DNA of 64,000 bases from Sphingomonas alba. Its GTDB lineage: Bacteria; Pseudomonadota; Alphaproteobacteria; Sphingomonadales; Sphingomonadaceae. How positions within the stretch are numbered: the stretch's first letter is position 1; each line of letters starts with the position of its first letter. This document shows, piece by piece, positions 25,061-34,639 of the stretch. Under the pieces are notes generated by a model. The model did not search any database. It had not been told where the DNA came from and worked only from the letters and a program-made list of their open reading frames with translations. Where the stretch lies: the NCBI RefSeq assembly GCF_023516555.1, contig NZ_JAMGBD010000002.1, positions 434,001 through 498,000 of the forward strand, written 5' to 3'. Made by a program: the position numbers and the translations under genes.

Positions 25061-25612
25061 TCAGGCTGCGAGGCGGACGGTCTCGCCAATGGCAAGGCCG
25101 ATGGCCTCTTCACGCTGCTCCGGGCCGATGGAAAGGCCCTCGGCCGTGACGAACTCCGGCTCGATGCCGATGAAGTTGAAGACGCCGCGCAGGTAAGTCT
25201 CGAGATGCTCGAGGGAGGACGCCGGAGAGCCTTCGCTGTAGATGCCGCCACGGGTCAAGGCGACGATGACACGCTTGCCCTTGGCAAGGCCTTCAGGCCC
25301 ATTTTCCGTGTAGTGGAAAGTCGTACCGGCAACGACGATGCGATCGATCCAGGCCTTCAGCTGGGTCGGGAGCGTGAAATTGTACATCGGCGCGCCGATG
25401 ACGATCGTGTCCGCCGCCAGGAATTCCTCCAGGTCGAGATTTGCCGCGAACGCGTCGAGCGTCAGGTGCGGGATCGGGTTCGCAACCAGGTCACGGTAGA
25501 TGACGCTTTCGCCCCAGTTGGACTGCTTCAGCTTGTCGACAATGGCAGAGGTTATGACGCGGCTGGCGCTGTTTTCGCCATTGATGCTGCTGTCGATATG
25601 CAGGATGGTCAC
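25061..25612 (-). CDS. azoR: FMN-dependent NADH-azoreductase
   Basis: 183 residues, flavodoxin-like fold. It starts MTILHIDSSINGENSASR, with the flavin-phosphate-binding loop, then IVIGAPMYNFTLPTQLKAWIDR (in part: GAPMYNFTLPTQLK) and the LTRGGIYSEG segment of AzoR enzymes. It reduces quinones and azo compounds using NADH. The AGGAGG site lies 11 bases upstream of the ATG. The gene is divergent from an HxlR regulator with a 12-bp palindrome between them, indicating an electrophile/quinone-responsive pair like the Bacillus YodB-AzoR1 arrangement. Confidence 0.88.
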   Translation of the reverse strand: MTILHIDSSINGENSASRVITSAIVDKLKQSNWGESVIYRDLVANPIPHLTLDAFAANLDLEEFLAADTIVIGAPMYNFTLPTQLKAWIDRIVVAGTTFHYTENGPEGLAKGKRVIVALTRGGIYSEGSPASSLEHLETYLRGVFNFIGIEPEFVTAEGLSIGPEQREEAIGLAIGETVRLAA

Positions 25613-25702
25613 TATTGCCTCCTAAGTATTGATTTGTTACCGAGGCACTCCAAATAACCATCAGCGAAACGCCCGCAAGAACGCACTTTTTTGTGGTTCA
25701 GA

Positions 25703-25714
25703 CACAAATTTGTG
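25703..25714. promoter_or_regulatory. Candidate HxlR operator between azoR and its regulator
   Basis: CACAAATTTGTG is a perfect 12-bp palindrome 25 bases before the regulator ATG. A further TTTTTTGTGG half-match lies about 10 bases upstream, so a tandem site is possible. HxlR-type proteins bind such AT-centred palindromes. Confidence 0.5.
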
Positions 25715-25739
25715 GCCCGGGAACATGGAGGTGACTGCG

Positions 25740-26114
25740 ATGAAGGATCCCAGCAACCCGGTCTGCCGGACAATCAGCACATTGCTGTCGCGCATCGGCG
25801 ACAAATGGACGGTGCTGGTGGTGCAAACGCTCGGCGACGGGTCGAGGCGCTTTAACGAGCTGCGCCGGGAAATCCCGAGCGTGTCGCAGCGCATGCTGAC
25901 GCTGACCTTGCGCAACCTGGAGCGTGACGGACTGGTCAGTCGGACGGTGACGCCGTCCATCCCGCCGCGTGTGGATTATGAGCTGACCGCGCTCGGCAAG
26001 TCGCTGCAGAAGCCGATTTGCGGCCTTGCTACCTGGGCTACGGAAAATGTCGAGGCGATCCACCAGGCGCAGGCGCGCTTCGACGCCGCGGCCGACGAGG
26101 CTGTCGCCGCCTAG
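25740..26114 (+). CDS. HxlR-family transcriptional regulator
   Basis: 124 residues. A ribosome site GGAGGT at 25727-25732 lies 7 bases before this ATG, which decides it over the upstream in-frame ATG at 25725. The winged helix reads RIGDKWTVLVVQTL, then FNELRREIPSVSQRMLTLTLRNLERDGLVSR (in part: SVSQRMLTLTLRNLERDG). A single Cys near residue 9 precedes the DNA-binding domain, as in the thiol-sensing YodB/HypR branch. It probably represses azoR and itself. Confidence 0.86.
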   Translation: MKDPSNPVCRTISTLLSRIGDKWTVLVVQTLGDGSRRFNELRREIPSVSQRMLTLTLRNLERDGLVSRTVTPSIPPRVDYELTALGKSLQKPICGLATWATENVEAIHQAQARFDAAADEAVAA

Positions 26115-26177
26115 CTTTTCCGGGCCAAGGCGCTTAGCCTTTCATCATTGCAGTGCTGTCGGGGGAAGGCGCTGAAC

Positions 26178-27485
26178 ATGAGCCAGACTGTCGGCAACCC
26201 GGTCGAACGATCGACCATTTCAATCATCTCGTGGCGGATCCTGCCGCTGATCGGCCTCGGCTATCTCTTCTCGCTGATGGACCGCGTCAACGTCAGCTTC
26301 GCGGCCCTGCAGATGAACGAGGAGCTGAAGTTCAGCGCCACCGTCTACGGCATTGGCGCGGGCACTTTCTATCTCGCCTACGCGCTGTTCGAGATCCCAT
26401 CGAACATGCTGCTGACTCGGTTCGGCGCGCGGCGCTGGCTGGCGCGGATCATGGTGACGTGGGGCATATTGGCGGCCGGCATGATGTTTGTGCGGACGCC
26501 GACCCAATTCTACATCATGCGTTTCCTGCTGGGCGCAGCCGAAGCCGGCTTTTTCCCGGGCGTCGTCTTCTACCTCTCCCACTGGTTCCCGCGGATGCAG
26601 CGGGGACGGGCAATCAGCCGCTTCTACTTCTTCGGGCCGCTAGCATCGACGATCATGGGTGCGGCATCGCCGGTCCTACTCAATCTCCATGGCCACGGCG
26701 GACTCAGCGGCTGGCAATGGCTGTTCCTGGTGGAAGGCCTGCCGGCGGCGTTTGTCGGGATCGCCATTTTTTTCCTGCTGCCGGACGCACCGCGCGGAGT
26801 GCGCTGGCTGAGTGAGCCTCAGAAGGATTGGATCGACAGCAACCTCGCGGCGGACGCCGAGCGGCTCGCTGCGCATGGCACCGGCGGATTGAGGGCGGCG
26901 GTATCCCACCCGGCGACATTGCGGTTCGGCTTCCTCGGGATGCTGACCATCGGCGCGATGATGACCTATACCCTATCGGCGCCGTTGATCCTCAAGGGCG
27001 CCGGCTTCGGCAGCGGCGCGATCGGGACGCTGGTCGCGGTGGGGGGCGTGCTCGGCGCCCTTGGAATGCTTGCGACCGGCTGGGTTTCGGACCGGCGCGG
27101 CGAGCGCTTCACGACCATGTGGATCAGCACGACCTTGATGGGCCTGTCCTTCGCCCTGACCGCCGTGGCCGATTCCAAGCCAGTGTTCGCGGTCGCCTAC
27201 CTGCTCTACGGCCTTTCGTGGGGTTCCGTGACCTTGTCGCAGGTCAGCGCCTGGCCGGACGTGCTCCATGGCCGCGTGCTCGCTCTAGGCTGCGCCGCCG
27301 TGAACACCCTGTCGCAAATCGGAGCCTTTCTGATGCCGATCGGATGGGGCCGGGCCGCGGACGCTACCGGAAGCTTCGACGCCGGCCTGATCGGACTAAC
27401 GGTGGCGACCGCAATCGCGCTGCTGATGACCGCGGAGCTCGCGAGTCACGTAAGGCGAACCCAAGCAAGGGTAGCGACGGCTTAG
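26178..27485 (+). CDS. MFS transporter of the anion:cation symporter type
   Basis: 435 residues with 12 predicted membrane helices. The first cytosolic loop has the family signature LTRFGARRWLARI, the N-terminus has SLMDRVNVSFAALQMN, and the middle loop follows LPDAPRGVRWL. These are features of the ACS family that carries tartrate, glucarate, 4-hydroxyphenylacetate and similar organic anions. The substrate cannot be set from the sequence. GGGGGAAGG precedes the ATG. Its 3' end overlaps a convergent small gene by 4 bp. Confidence 0.83.
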   Translation: MSQTVGNPVERSTISIISWRILPLIGLGYLFSLMDRVNVSFAALQMNEELKFSATVYGIGAGTFYLAYALFEIPSNMLLTRFGARRWLARIMVTWGILAAGMMFVRTPTQFYIMRFLLGAAEAGFFPGVVFYLSHWFPRMQRGRAISRFYFFGPLASTIMGAASPVLLNLHGHGGLSGWQWLFLVEGLPAAFVGIAIFFLLPDAPRGVRWLSEPQKDWIDSNLAADAERLAAHGTGGLRAAVSHPATLRFGFLGMLTIGAMMTYTLSAPLILKGAGFGSGAIGTLVAVGGVLGALGMLATGWVSDRRGERFTTMWISTTLMGLSFALTAVADSKPVFAVAYLLYGLSWGSVTLSQVSAWPDVLHGRVLALGCAAVNTLSQIGAFLMPIGWGRAADATGSFDAGLIGLTVATAIALLMTAELASHVRRTQARVATA

Positions 27486-27748
27486 GCGGCCGCCCAGGCC
27501 TTGGTCGTCTCGACGATATTGAGTTCCCGGATCAGCGCATCCACGCTCTCGGTCAGCTCCGGCAGGAAGGTGATCTGATGGCGGGCGCCGCGATAGGATT
27601 CGGCCATCAGGATCGCATCGATAACGATCGGGACGATCAGGCCCTCGGCGTCTTCCAGCTCGGTCAGCCCCTGAAGCTTGGCGAGCACCTTGCGCCGCGC
27701 CGCTTCCGGGTCTGTCATGGCCGCCGTACGGCCGATCATCCACGCCAT
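27482..27748 (-). CDS. Hypothetical 88-aa helical protein
   Basis: The ATG at 27748 has AGGGAG 9 bases upstream. The protein is acidic and mostly helical with no membrane segment: MAWMIGRTAAMTDPEAARR at the start, then LEDAEGLIVPIVIDAILMAES and a TKAWAAA end. No family is recognised. It converges with the MFS gene, overlapping by 4 bp, and lies divergent from the AceE-like gene. Confidence 0.5.
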   Translation of the reverse strand: MAWMIGRTAAMTDPEAARRKVLAKLQGLTELEDAEGLIVPIVIDAILMAESYRGARHQITFLPELTESVDALIRELNIVETTKAWAAA

Positions 27749-27873
27749 TTCAAATCACTCCCTGGGTAAGCGCCAAGGATAATCCTTCGGCAGCAGTCGT
27801 GAAGTTCGGACGGGCGCGCCCCGCCTTCGCCTTGTCGCTTTGCCTCGCGAGACCGAAGCGCTAGGGCGTCGCC

Positions 27874-30186
27874 ATGCTGAAGACTGCCGCGCCCGACATC
27901 GCCGCCCTCAAGCTTGCCGAGGAACGGCTGCGCTGGCTGAGCGCCTGGACAATCCACCATGCCAATCACATCCGCGAGAGTGCGGACGGGCTGAAGGTCG
28001 GCGGTCACCAGGCGAGCTGCGCATCGATGACGGCGATCATGGCGGCGCTCTATTTCCATGCGCTGGGTCCGAACGACCGGGTGGCGGTGAAACCGCATGC
28101 CGGGCCCGTGCTGCATGCGATCCATTATCTGCTGGGCTCGCAGAGCCTGGAGCAGCTGCAGAACTTCCGCGGATACCAGGGCATGCAATCCTATCCAAGC
28201 CGGACGAAAGACAAGATTCCGGTCGACTTCTCGACAGGATCGGTGGGACTTGGTGTCGCGATCACGGCATTCGCCAGCCTCATCCAGGATTACCTCACCG
28301 CGCACGGAATGATGGATGAAGCGGATCGCGGGCGGTTCGTGGCGCTGATTGGCGATGCCGAGCTTGATGAGGGCAATATCTATGAGTGCTTGATCGAGGC
28401 CTACAAGCACGACATCCGCAATTGCTGGTGGATCGTCGACTACAACCGCCAGAGTCTCGACGCGACGAGCACCGACCGCATGTTCGAGCGCTTCGACGAG
28501 ATTTTCGCCTCCTGCGGATGGCGGACGATCGAGCTTCGTTACGGCAAGAAGCTGGCGGCGGCGCTGAAGGCCAATCCGGCAGTGGGCGAATGGCTGGATA
28601 CGCTTCCCAACGCCGACCATTCGGCGCTGCTCTACCAAGGCGGAGCGGCGTGGCGGGCTAGGATCGAGAAAGACCTCGGCAAAAAGGCCGACAAACTGCT
28701 GAAGACCTATGACGATGAGGCGTTGACGGCGCTGATGAGCGATCTCGGCGGGCATTGCATGGAGACGCTGACGCAGGTCTTCGATGCGGCGCAGGACGAT
28801 GTCCCTACACTGTTCGTCGCCTGGACAGTGAAGGGCTTCGGCCTGCCCTTCGCCGGGCACAAGGACAATCACGCCGGCCTGATGAACCCGACGCAGATGG
28901 CGGCCTTCCGTGAAAGCATGGGTGTTGCAGAAGGCTCTGAATGGGAGCCGCTCAACGGCGTCGGCGACAATGCCCGGCCGGGCCTGGAAGCGCTGATCGA
29001 AAAATGCCGGATCGCGCGCGAGAAGAGGACGCGCGATTTCGGGCGGGTCAAAATGCCGGCATTGCCGGCGCCAACGGGCGACGAGCAATCGACGCAGGCG
29101 GCGTTTGGGCGGATCCTGCTCGACCTCGCCAAGTCGGGACACCCACTTGCCGACCGGATCGTTACCACCTCGCCGGACGTCACCGTGTCGACCAACCTCG
29201 GCGCGTGGGTGAACCAGCGCGGATTGTTCAAGCGGCGCGAAATGGCGGATGTATTCGCGCAGGCAAAAATTGCTTCGGCGCAAAAATGGTCGGCTAGCAA
29301 CCAAGGGCAACATATCGAGCTAGGTATCGCTGAATCCAACCTTTTCCTGATGCTGGCGGCGGCAGGACTGTCGGGCGATTTGTTCGGAGAACGGCTTTTC
29401 CCAATCGGGACGCTCTACGACCCGTTCATCGCGCGCGGCCTCGATAGCCTCAACTACGCCTGTTACCAGGATGCGCGCTTCCTGCTGGTGGCGACGCCGA
29501 GCGGCATCACGCTGGGGCCGGAAGGCGGGGCGCACCAGTCGATCAACCCGCCGCTGATCGCCTTGGGCCAGCCAGGCCTCAGGCATTACGAGCCGGCCTT
29601 TGCCGACGAATTGGCGATCATGATGCGCGAAGCATTCCGGCTGATCGACGACCCGGCGGGCGAGTCGACCTACCTTCGCCTGTCGACGCGTTCGATCCAG
29701 CAGTTCGAGCGGGCGAATGACGACTGGCAGGCGGATGCATTGGCGGGTGGTTATTGGCTGCGCGAGCCCGGCCCGAATGCCGAAAGCGCCATCGTCGCGA
29801 TGGGTGCGGTAATGCCCGAGGCGCTGGCGGCGCATGAGGAATTGAGCGCGGACATTCCGGGGCTCGGTCTGCTTGCGGTCACTTCGCCCGATTTGCTGCA
29901 TCGCGGCTGGTCGGCGGCGCAGGCTGCGCGGTGGGGTGGCCAACGCCAGCCCAGCCATGCGGAGACCTTGCTGTCGAAGTTGGAGCCGGGAGCTGGTCTG
30001 GTGACTTTGTGCGACGGCGCGCCGGCCAGTCTATCCTGGCTTGGAGGCGTCCTGGGACAACGGGTCGCGCCGCTTGGCGTCGATCGCTTCGGCCAGACCG
30101 GCAACCTGCCCGACCTCTATGCCGCCTACCGGCTCGATGGCGATGCCATCACGGAGGCGATTGCCGAGGTGCTGCTGACCGCTTAG
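27874..30186 (+). CDS. AceE-like transketolase-family enzyme (pyruvate dehydrogenase E1-type)
   Basis: 770 residues, shorter than E. coli AceE (about 887) and longer than transketolase (about 660). The TPP motif reads GDAELDEGN and continues to VDYNRQSLD about 30 residues on. This is the homodimeric E1/transketolase layout with the Lys/Asn variants of AceE rather than of transketolase. N-terminal helices ([23 protein letters not shown]) and the second-half pyrimidine domain ([13 protein letters not shown], then [16 protein letters not shown]) also fit AceE. It starts a six-gene plus-strand run with MaoC, CitE-like lyase, alcohol dehydrogenase and Acs, so a role in small-acid metabolism is likely. 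Confidence 0.75.
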   Translation: MLKTAAPDIAALKLAEERLRWLSAWTIHHANHIRESADGLKVGGHQASCASMTAIMAALYFHALGPNDRVAVKPHAGPVLHAIHYLLGSQSLEQLQNFRGYQGMQSYPSRTKDKIPVDFSTGSVGLGVAITAFASLIQDYLTAHGMMDEADRGRFVALIGDAELDEGNIYECLIEAYKHDIRNCWWIVDYNRQSLDATSTDRMFERFDEIFASCGWRTIELRYGKKLAAALKANPAVGEWLDTLPNADHSALLYQGGAAWRARIEKDLGKKADKLLKTYDDEALTALMSDLGGHCMETLTQVFDAAQDDVPTLFVAWTVKGFGLPFAGHKDNHAGLMNPTQMAAFRESMGVAEGSEWEPLNGVGDNARPGLEALIEKCRIAREKRTRDFGRVKMPALPAPTGDEQSTQAAFGRILLDLAKSGHPLADRIVTTSPDVTVSTNLGAWVNQRGLFKRREMADVFAQAKIASAQKWSASNQGQHIELGIAESNLFLMLAAAGLSGDLFGERLFPIGTLYDPFIARGLDSLNYACYQDARFLLVATPSGITLGPEGGAHQSINPPLIALGQPGLRHYEPAFADELAIMMREAFRLIDDPAGESTYLRLSTRSIQQFERANDDWQADALAGGYWLREPGPNAESAIVAMGAVMPEALAAHEELSADIPGLGLLAVTSPDLLHRGWSAAQAARWGGQRQPSHAETLLSKLEPGAGLVTLCDGAPASLSWLGGVLGQRVAPLGVDRFGQTGNLPDLYAAYRLDGDAITEAIAEVLLTA

Positions 30187-30196
30187 GGGGTTGGCC

Positions 30197-30649
30197 ATGC
30201 CAGGACGCTTTTTCGACGAGTGGCAGGTCGGCGACACGGTCGCCCACTCGATCACGCGCACGATCACCGAGACCGACAACCTCCTTATCTCGACGCTGAC
30301 GCATAATCCGCAGCCGCTGCACATCGATGCCGAGGCGGCGAAGGCGAGCGAGTTCGGTCAGATCCTGGTCAATAGCTGCCTGACCTTCAGCCTGGTGGTC
30401 GGCGTTTCGGTCGAGGATACGACGCTCGGGACTTTGGTCGCAAACCTCGGCTTTGACGAGGTTCGGCTGCCCAAGCCTGTCTTCATCGGCGACACCCTGA
30501 AGTTCGAGAGCGAGGTCATCGAGCTTCGCGAGAGCAAGTCGCGGCCGACAGCGGGCATCGTCACGTGGGCGCATCGCGCCATCAATCAGCGCGGCGAAGC
30601 CGTGTGCACAATGAAACGATCGGCCCTCATCCAGAAGAAGCCTGCCTGA
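30197..30649 (+). CDS. MaoC-family dehydratase (mesaconyl-CoA hydratase-like)
   Basis: 150 residues, hot-dog fold. The active segment [25 protein letters not shown] (in part: [13 protein letters not shown]) contains the Asp/His hydratase motif. The start at 30197 follows GGGGG. Its stop overlaps the next gene's start (TGATG). Pairing with a CoA-ester lyase matches the mesaconyl/methylmalyl-CoA chemistry known from the ethylmalonyl-CoA and methylaspartate routes, but the true substrate is not shown. Confidence 0.83.
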   Translation: MPGRFFDEWQVGDTVAHSITRTITETDNLLISTLTHNPQPLHIDAEAAKASEFGQILVNSCLTFSLVVGVSVEDTTLGTLVANLGFDEVRLPKPVFIGDTLKFESEVIELRESKSRPTAGIVTWAHRAINQRGEAVCTMKRSALIQKKPA

Positions 30650-31482
30650 TGAGCGAGCCGCGTTCCTGGCTGTTCGTCCCTGCCGATAGCGAGAAGAAGA
30701 TCGCCAAGGCGCTGCAGAGCGAAGCCGACGCAGTCATCTTCGACCTGGAGGATAGCGTCGCGCCGAGCCAGAAGGCGGCGGCGCGCGATATCCTGAAGAA
30801 CCTGCCCAAGCAGTCGAACGGCCCGCAATGGTGGGTGCGCGTGAACCCGCTCGGATCGGAATTCCACAAGGACGATCTGACGCTGATCGGCAGCGCCTAT
30901 GTCCACGGCATCGTCCTACCCAAGGCGGAGAGCGGCGCCGACGTCGTCCAGCTCGCCCACCGCACCGGCAACATCCCGATCCATGCGATCGTCACCGAGA
31001 CGGCGGCGAGCCTGTTCGGGTTGCTCAGCTATCGTTCGCCCAGCACGACGCTGGCGGCGATGAGCTGGGGCGCGGAGGACCTTTCGGCGGCGCTCGGCGC
31101 CTCGTCCAAATATGATGAGAGCGGGGAACTTAGCTTCACCTACAAGCTGGCGCGGTCTTTGTGCCTTGCCGGCGCGATGGCTGCCGGCGTCCAGCCGGTC
31201 GACGGCGTCTTCGCTGATTTTCGCGACGAGGAAGGGTTGCGCAAGGAATCCGAGGCTGCGCGGCGCGAGGGTTTCACCGGCAAGCTGGCGATCCATCCGG
31301 CGCAAGTGGCGGTGATCAACGCCGCCTTCACGCCGTCCGCCGCCGACATCGCCCATGCGGAGGCGATTGTCGCCGCGTTCGAGGCACATCCCGACGCGGG
31401 CGTGCTGTCCGTCGACGGCAAAATGGTCGATCGCCCGCACCTCGTGCAGGCGAAACGCACATTGGAGCGCGCATTAAAATAG
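30649..31482 (+). CDS. CitE/Mcl-like CoA ester lyase (HpcH/HpaI aldolase family)
   Basis: 277 residues starting [18 protein letters not shown], with VIFDLEDSVAP carrying the metal ligand Asp and Glu, the ETAASLFGL segment with the second acidic ligand, and LAIHPAQVAVIN near the end. These are the family's signature positions. Members cleave malyl-CoA, methylmalyl-CoA or citramalyl-CoA, or hydrolyse malyl-CoA. Translationally coupled to the MaoC gene upstream. Confidence 0.85.
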   Translation: MSEPRSWLFVPADSEKKIAKALQSEADAVIFDLEDSVAPSQKAAARDILKNLPKQSNGPQWWVRVNPLGSEFHKDDLTLIGSAYVHGIVLPKAESGADVVQLAHRTGNIPIHAIVTETAASLFGLLSYRSPSTTLAAMSWGAEDLSAALGASSKYDESGELSFTYKLARSLCLAGAMAAGVQPVDGVFADFRDEEGLRKESEAARREGFTGKLAIHPAQVAVINAAFTPSAADIAHAEAIVAAFEAHPDAGVLSVDGKMVDRPHLVQAKRTLERALK

Positions 31483-31492
31483 GAGTCTGATC

Positions 31493-32581
31493 ATGGCGAC
31501 GACGGCGGAACCCCAGGCAGCAATGAGCAGTGGACCAACGATCGCCAAGGGCTGGGGAACGGATGCGCCCGACCAGCCGCTGCGGCCGATGGAGTTCGAG
31601 CGCCGCGCGCTCCGCCCCGACGATGTCGCGATTCGGATCACCTACGCCGGCATCTGCCACAGCGACCTCCACACCTGTCGCAACGATTGGGGCGGCACGC
31701 GCTACCCGGTTATTCCCGGCCACGAGATCGTCGGCACGGTCACGGCCGTCGGCAACGAAGTGACCCGCCACCGCGTCGGTGACACGGTCGCCGTCGGCTG
31801 CATGGTGGACAGCTGCATGGAATGCGACCAGTGCCTGGAAGGCTGGGAAGTCTTCTGCCGCAAGGGGTGCGTCCAGACCTACAACAGCAAGGACTATCAC
31901 GACGGGACGGTGAGCAAGGGCGGCTACACCGACCATATCGTCGTGCGCGACCATTTCTGCTGCAAGGTGCCGGACGGCATGGACGTCAGCAAAGTCGCGC
32001 CTTTGCTCTGCGCCGGCATCACCACCTACTCGCCGCTGCGTCAGTACAATGTCGGCCCGACGACCAAGGTGGCGGTCGTCGGCCTTGGCGGGCTCGGCCA
32101 CATGGGCGTCAAGCTAGCCGCCGCCATGGGCGCGCACGTCACGATGATCACGACGACGCCGAGCAAGGGCGAGGATGCGCGGGCGCTGGGTGCGCACGAC
32201 GTCATTATCTCGACCGACGCGGAGCAGATGAAGGCGGCGTCGACGCGCTTCGACTTCATCCTCAACACAATTCCGGTCAGCCACGAGATCGACGGCTATC
32301 TCCAACTGCTCGGACGGTCGGGACGGATGGTCATCGTCGGCGCGCTGACGCCGATGCCGGGCTTCGTCGGCATGAACCTCATCTGGTGGAACCGGGCGGT
32401 CGGCGGGTCGGCGATCGGCGGCATTCCCGAGACGCAGGAAATGCTCGATTTCTGCGCCGCCAAGGGCATCTACCCGGACGTCGAGATGATCCGCATGGAC
32501 GAGGTGAACGACGCCTATGAGCGGCTTCTGAAGAACGACGTCCGCTACCGCTTCGTCATCGACATGGAAAAGGGGCTGTGA
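31493..32581 (+). CDS. Zinc-dependent alcohol dehydrogenase (cinnamyl/YahK type)
   Basis: 362 residues. The catalytic zinc site includes GICHSDLHT (Cys and nearby His) and PGHEIVG. The structural zinc site is [19 protein letters not shown] with four Cys. The Rossmann motif is [20 protein letters not shown] precedes the ATG. The substrate is unknown, probably an aliphatic or aryl alcohol/aldehyde. It lies between the lyase gene and acs in the same operon. Confidence 0.88.
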   Translation: MATTAEPQAAMSSGPTIAKGWGTDAPDQPLRPMEFERRALRPDDVAIRITYAGICHSDLHTCRNDWGGTRYPVIPGHEIVGTVTAVGNEVTRHRVGDTVAVGCMVDSCMECDQCLEGWEVFCRKGCVQTYNSKDYHDGTVSKGGYTDHIVVRDHFCCKVPDGMDVSKVAPLLCAGITTYSPLRQYNVGPTTKVAVVGLGGLGHMGVKLAAAMGAHVTMITTTPSKGEDARALGAHDVIISTDAEQMKAASTRFDFILNTIPVSHEIDGYLQLLGRSGRMVIVGALTPMPGFVGMNLIWWNRAVGGSAIGGIPETQEMLDFCAAKGIYPDVEMIRMDEVNDAYERLLKNDVRYRFVIDMEKGL

Positions 32582-34500
32582 GCGAAACTGTCCATCCGGT
32601 TCCGGATACCTATCTGGCGCGCTACGGCCCGGCCGAGGTCGAGGCGCTTCGCCAGCAGGCGGAATCGGATCCGGACGGTTTCTGGCTCGATCTTGCCAAG
32701 AGGCTCGACTGGTACCGCCCGCCGACCAAGGCGGGCGACTGGTCGTACAATGAGGACGACTTCCACATTGAATGGTACGCCGACGGCCAGCTGAACCTCA
32801 GCGTCAATTGCCTCGACCGCCAGCTCGATGCGCGCGGCGACAAGGTCGCGCTGATCTTCGAAGCCGACGAGCCCGGCACCGGCCGCAGCCTCACCTACCG
32901 CGAAATCTACGAAGAGACGTGCCGGTTCGCGAACCTGCTGAAGAGCTACGACATCGGCCGCGGCGACCGGGTCATGATCTACATGCCGATGATCCCGGAA
33001 GCGGCGGCGGCGATGCTGGCTTGCGCCCGGATCGGCGCGGTGCATTCGGTCTGTTTCGGCGGCTTTTCTCCCGAAAGCCTCGCAGGCCGCATCTCTGATT
33101 GCGACGCCTGCGCCGTCATCACCGCTGACGAAGGCGTGCGCGGCGGCAAGATCATCCCGCTGAAGCTCAACGTCGACGAGGCGCTGAAGGAATCGCCGGT
33201 TCCGACATGCATCGTCGTCACGCGCACCGGCAACGACGTGCCGATGACCGAAGGCCGCGATGTCCTCTATTCCGCCGTCCGCGAGGCGCTGTCGACGGAG
33301 TGCGAGCCCGAAGTGATGAACGCGGAGGACCCGCTCTTCATCCTCTACACCAGCGGCTCGACCGGCAAGCCGAAGGGCGTCGTCCACACGACCGGCGGCT
33401 ATGCGGTCTGGGCGGCGACGACCTTCGACTGGATCTTCCAGCCCCAGGCGTCGGACATCTTCTGGTGCACGGCCGATGTCGGCTGGATCACCGGCCACAC
33501 CTATGTCGTCTACGGGCCGCTGATGAACGGCGCGACCAGCATCATGTTCGACGGAGTTCCCAATTACCCCGACTTCGGCCGCTTCTGGGAGACGGTCGAC
33601 CGGCTGGGCGTCACGATCTTCTACACGGCGCCGACGGCCATCCGCGCACTCGAGCGCGAGGGCGACGATTGGGTGACGCGCTACTCACGCGAATCCATCC
33701 GGCTGCTCGGCACGGTCGGCGAGCCGATCAACCCGGACGCCTGGGAATGGTACTGGCGGGTTGTCGGCGGCGGCCGCGTGCCGATCGTCGATACCTGGTG
33801 GCAGACGGAAACCGGCGCGGCGCTCATCTCTCCCCTCCCCGGCTCGACACCGATGAAGCCCGGGTCGGCGACCCAACCCCTGCCCGGCATCCACGCCATA
33901 TTGGTCGACGAGCACGGCAAGGAGCTCGAAGGCGCGGTCAGCGGCAACCTCTGTCTGACCACCTCATGGCCCGGCCAGATGCGAACCGTCTGGGGTGACC
34001 ACAAGCGCTTCTTCGACACCTATTTCACGACATATCGCGGCCGCTATTTCACCGGCGATGGCTGCCGCCGCGACGAGGACGGCTATTACTGGATCACCGG
34101 CCGCGTCGACGACGTCATCAACGTCTCCGGCCACCGCGTCGGCAGCGCCGAGGTCGAAAGCTCGCTGGTGTCGCACCCGCTAGTCGCCGAGGCCGCGGTC
34201 GTCGGCTATCCGCACGACATCAAGGGCTCGGCGGTCTACGCGTTTGTGACGCTGAATGCGGGCGAGGAAGGCACGGACGCGGTCCGACAGGAACTGATCA
34301 AGGAGGTCCGCCACGACATCGGCGGGCTGGCGGCGCCAGAGAAGATCCACTTCACCCCGGCCCTGCCCAAGACCCGCTCCGGCAAAATCATGCGCCGCAT
34401 CCTCCGCAAGATCGCCGAGGGCGCGACCGACGGCTTCGGAGACACATCCACGCTCGCCGATCCAAGTGTCGTCGACGCTTTGCTTGCAGGACGGCAATAG
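32578..34500 (+). CDS. acs: Acetyl-CoA synthetase
   Basis: 640 residues beginning with a GTG that overlaps the previous stop. It has the ANL-superfamily P-loop [14 protein letters not shown], the adenylation [10 protein letters not shown] motif, and the late [21 protein letters not shown] (in part) before the conserved C-terminal [11 protein letters not shown] with the acetylatable lysine. It converts acetate to acetyl-CoA. Length and motifs match the standard enzyme. Confidence 0.94.
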   Translation: MSETVHPVPDTYLARYGPAEVEALRQQAESDPDGFWLDLAKRLDWYRPPTKAGDWSYNEDDFHIEWYADGQLNLSVNCLDRQLDARGDKVALIFEADEPGTGRSLTYREIYEETCRFANLLKSYDIGRGDRVMIYMPMIPEAAAAMLACARIGAVHSVCFGGFSPESLAGRISDCDACAVITADEGVRGGKIIPLKLNVDEALKESPVPTCIVVTRTGNDVPMTEGRDVLYSAVREALSTECEPEVMNAEDPLFILYTSGSTGKPKGVVHTTGGYAVWAATTFDWIFQPQASDIFWCTADVGWITGHTYVVYGPLMNGATSIMFDGVPNYPDFGRFWETVDRLGVTIFYTAPTAIRALEREGDDWVTRYSRESIRLLGTVGEPINPDAWEWYWRVVGGGRVPIVDTWWQTETGAALISPLPGSTPMKPGSATQPLPGIHAILVDEHGKELEGAVSGNLCLTTSWPGQMRTVWGDHKRFFDTYFTTYRGRYFTGDGCRRDEDGYYWITGRVDDVINVSGHRVGSAEVESSLVSHPLVAEAAVVGYPHDIKGSAVYAFVTLNAGEEGTDAVRQELIKEVRHDIGGLAAPEKIHFTPALPKTRSGKIMRRILRKIAEGATDGFGDTSTLADPSVVDALLAGRQ

Positions 34501-34501
34501 T

Positions 34502-34590
34502 TCGTGCCCCTGCGAAGGCAGAGGCCCAGTCCGGCGAAGCCGTTAAGAAGCGCTTCGCGCGACTAGGCTCCTGCCTTCGCAGGAGCGCAC
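34502..34590. repeat. Long imperfect palindrome, REP-like intergenic repeat
   Basis: Two arms of about 25 bases (near 34502-34526 and 34563-34590) are imperfect inverted copies built around CTGCGAAGGCAG and CTGCCTTCGCAG. About 35 bases separate them. This is a form of repeat common between sphingomonad genes. It lies between acs and the MHS transporter and can fold as one long hairpin. Confidence 0.6.
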
Positions 34591-34639
34591 TTGCCTCCCG
34601 CACTCACACCGCTATCCCTTCTCCTCTCGGGGGAGAGAC

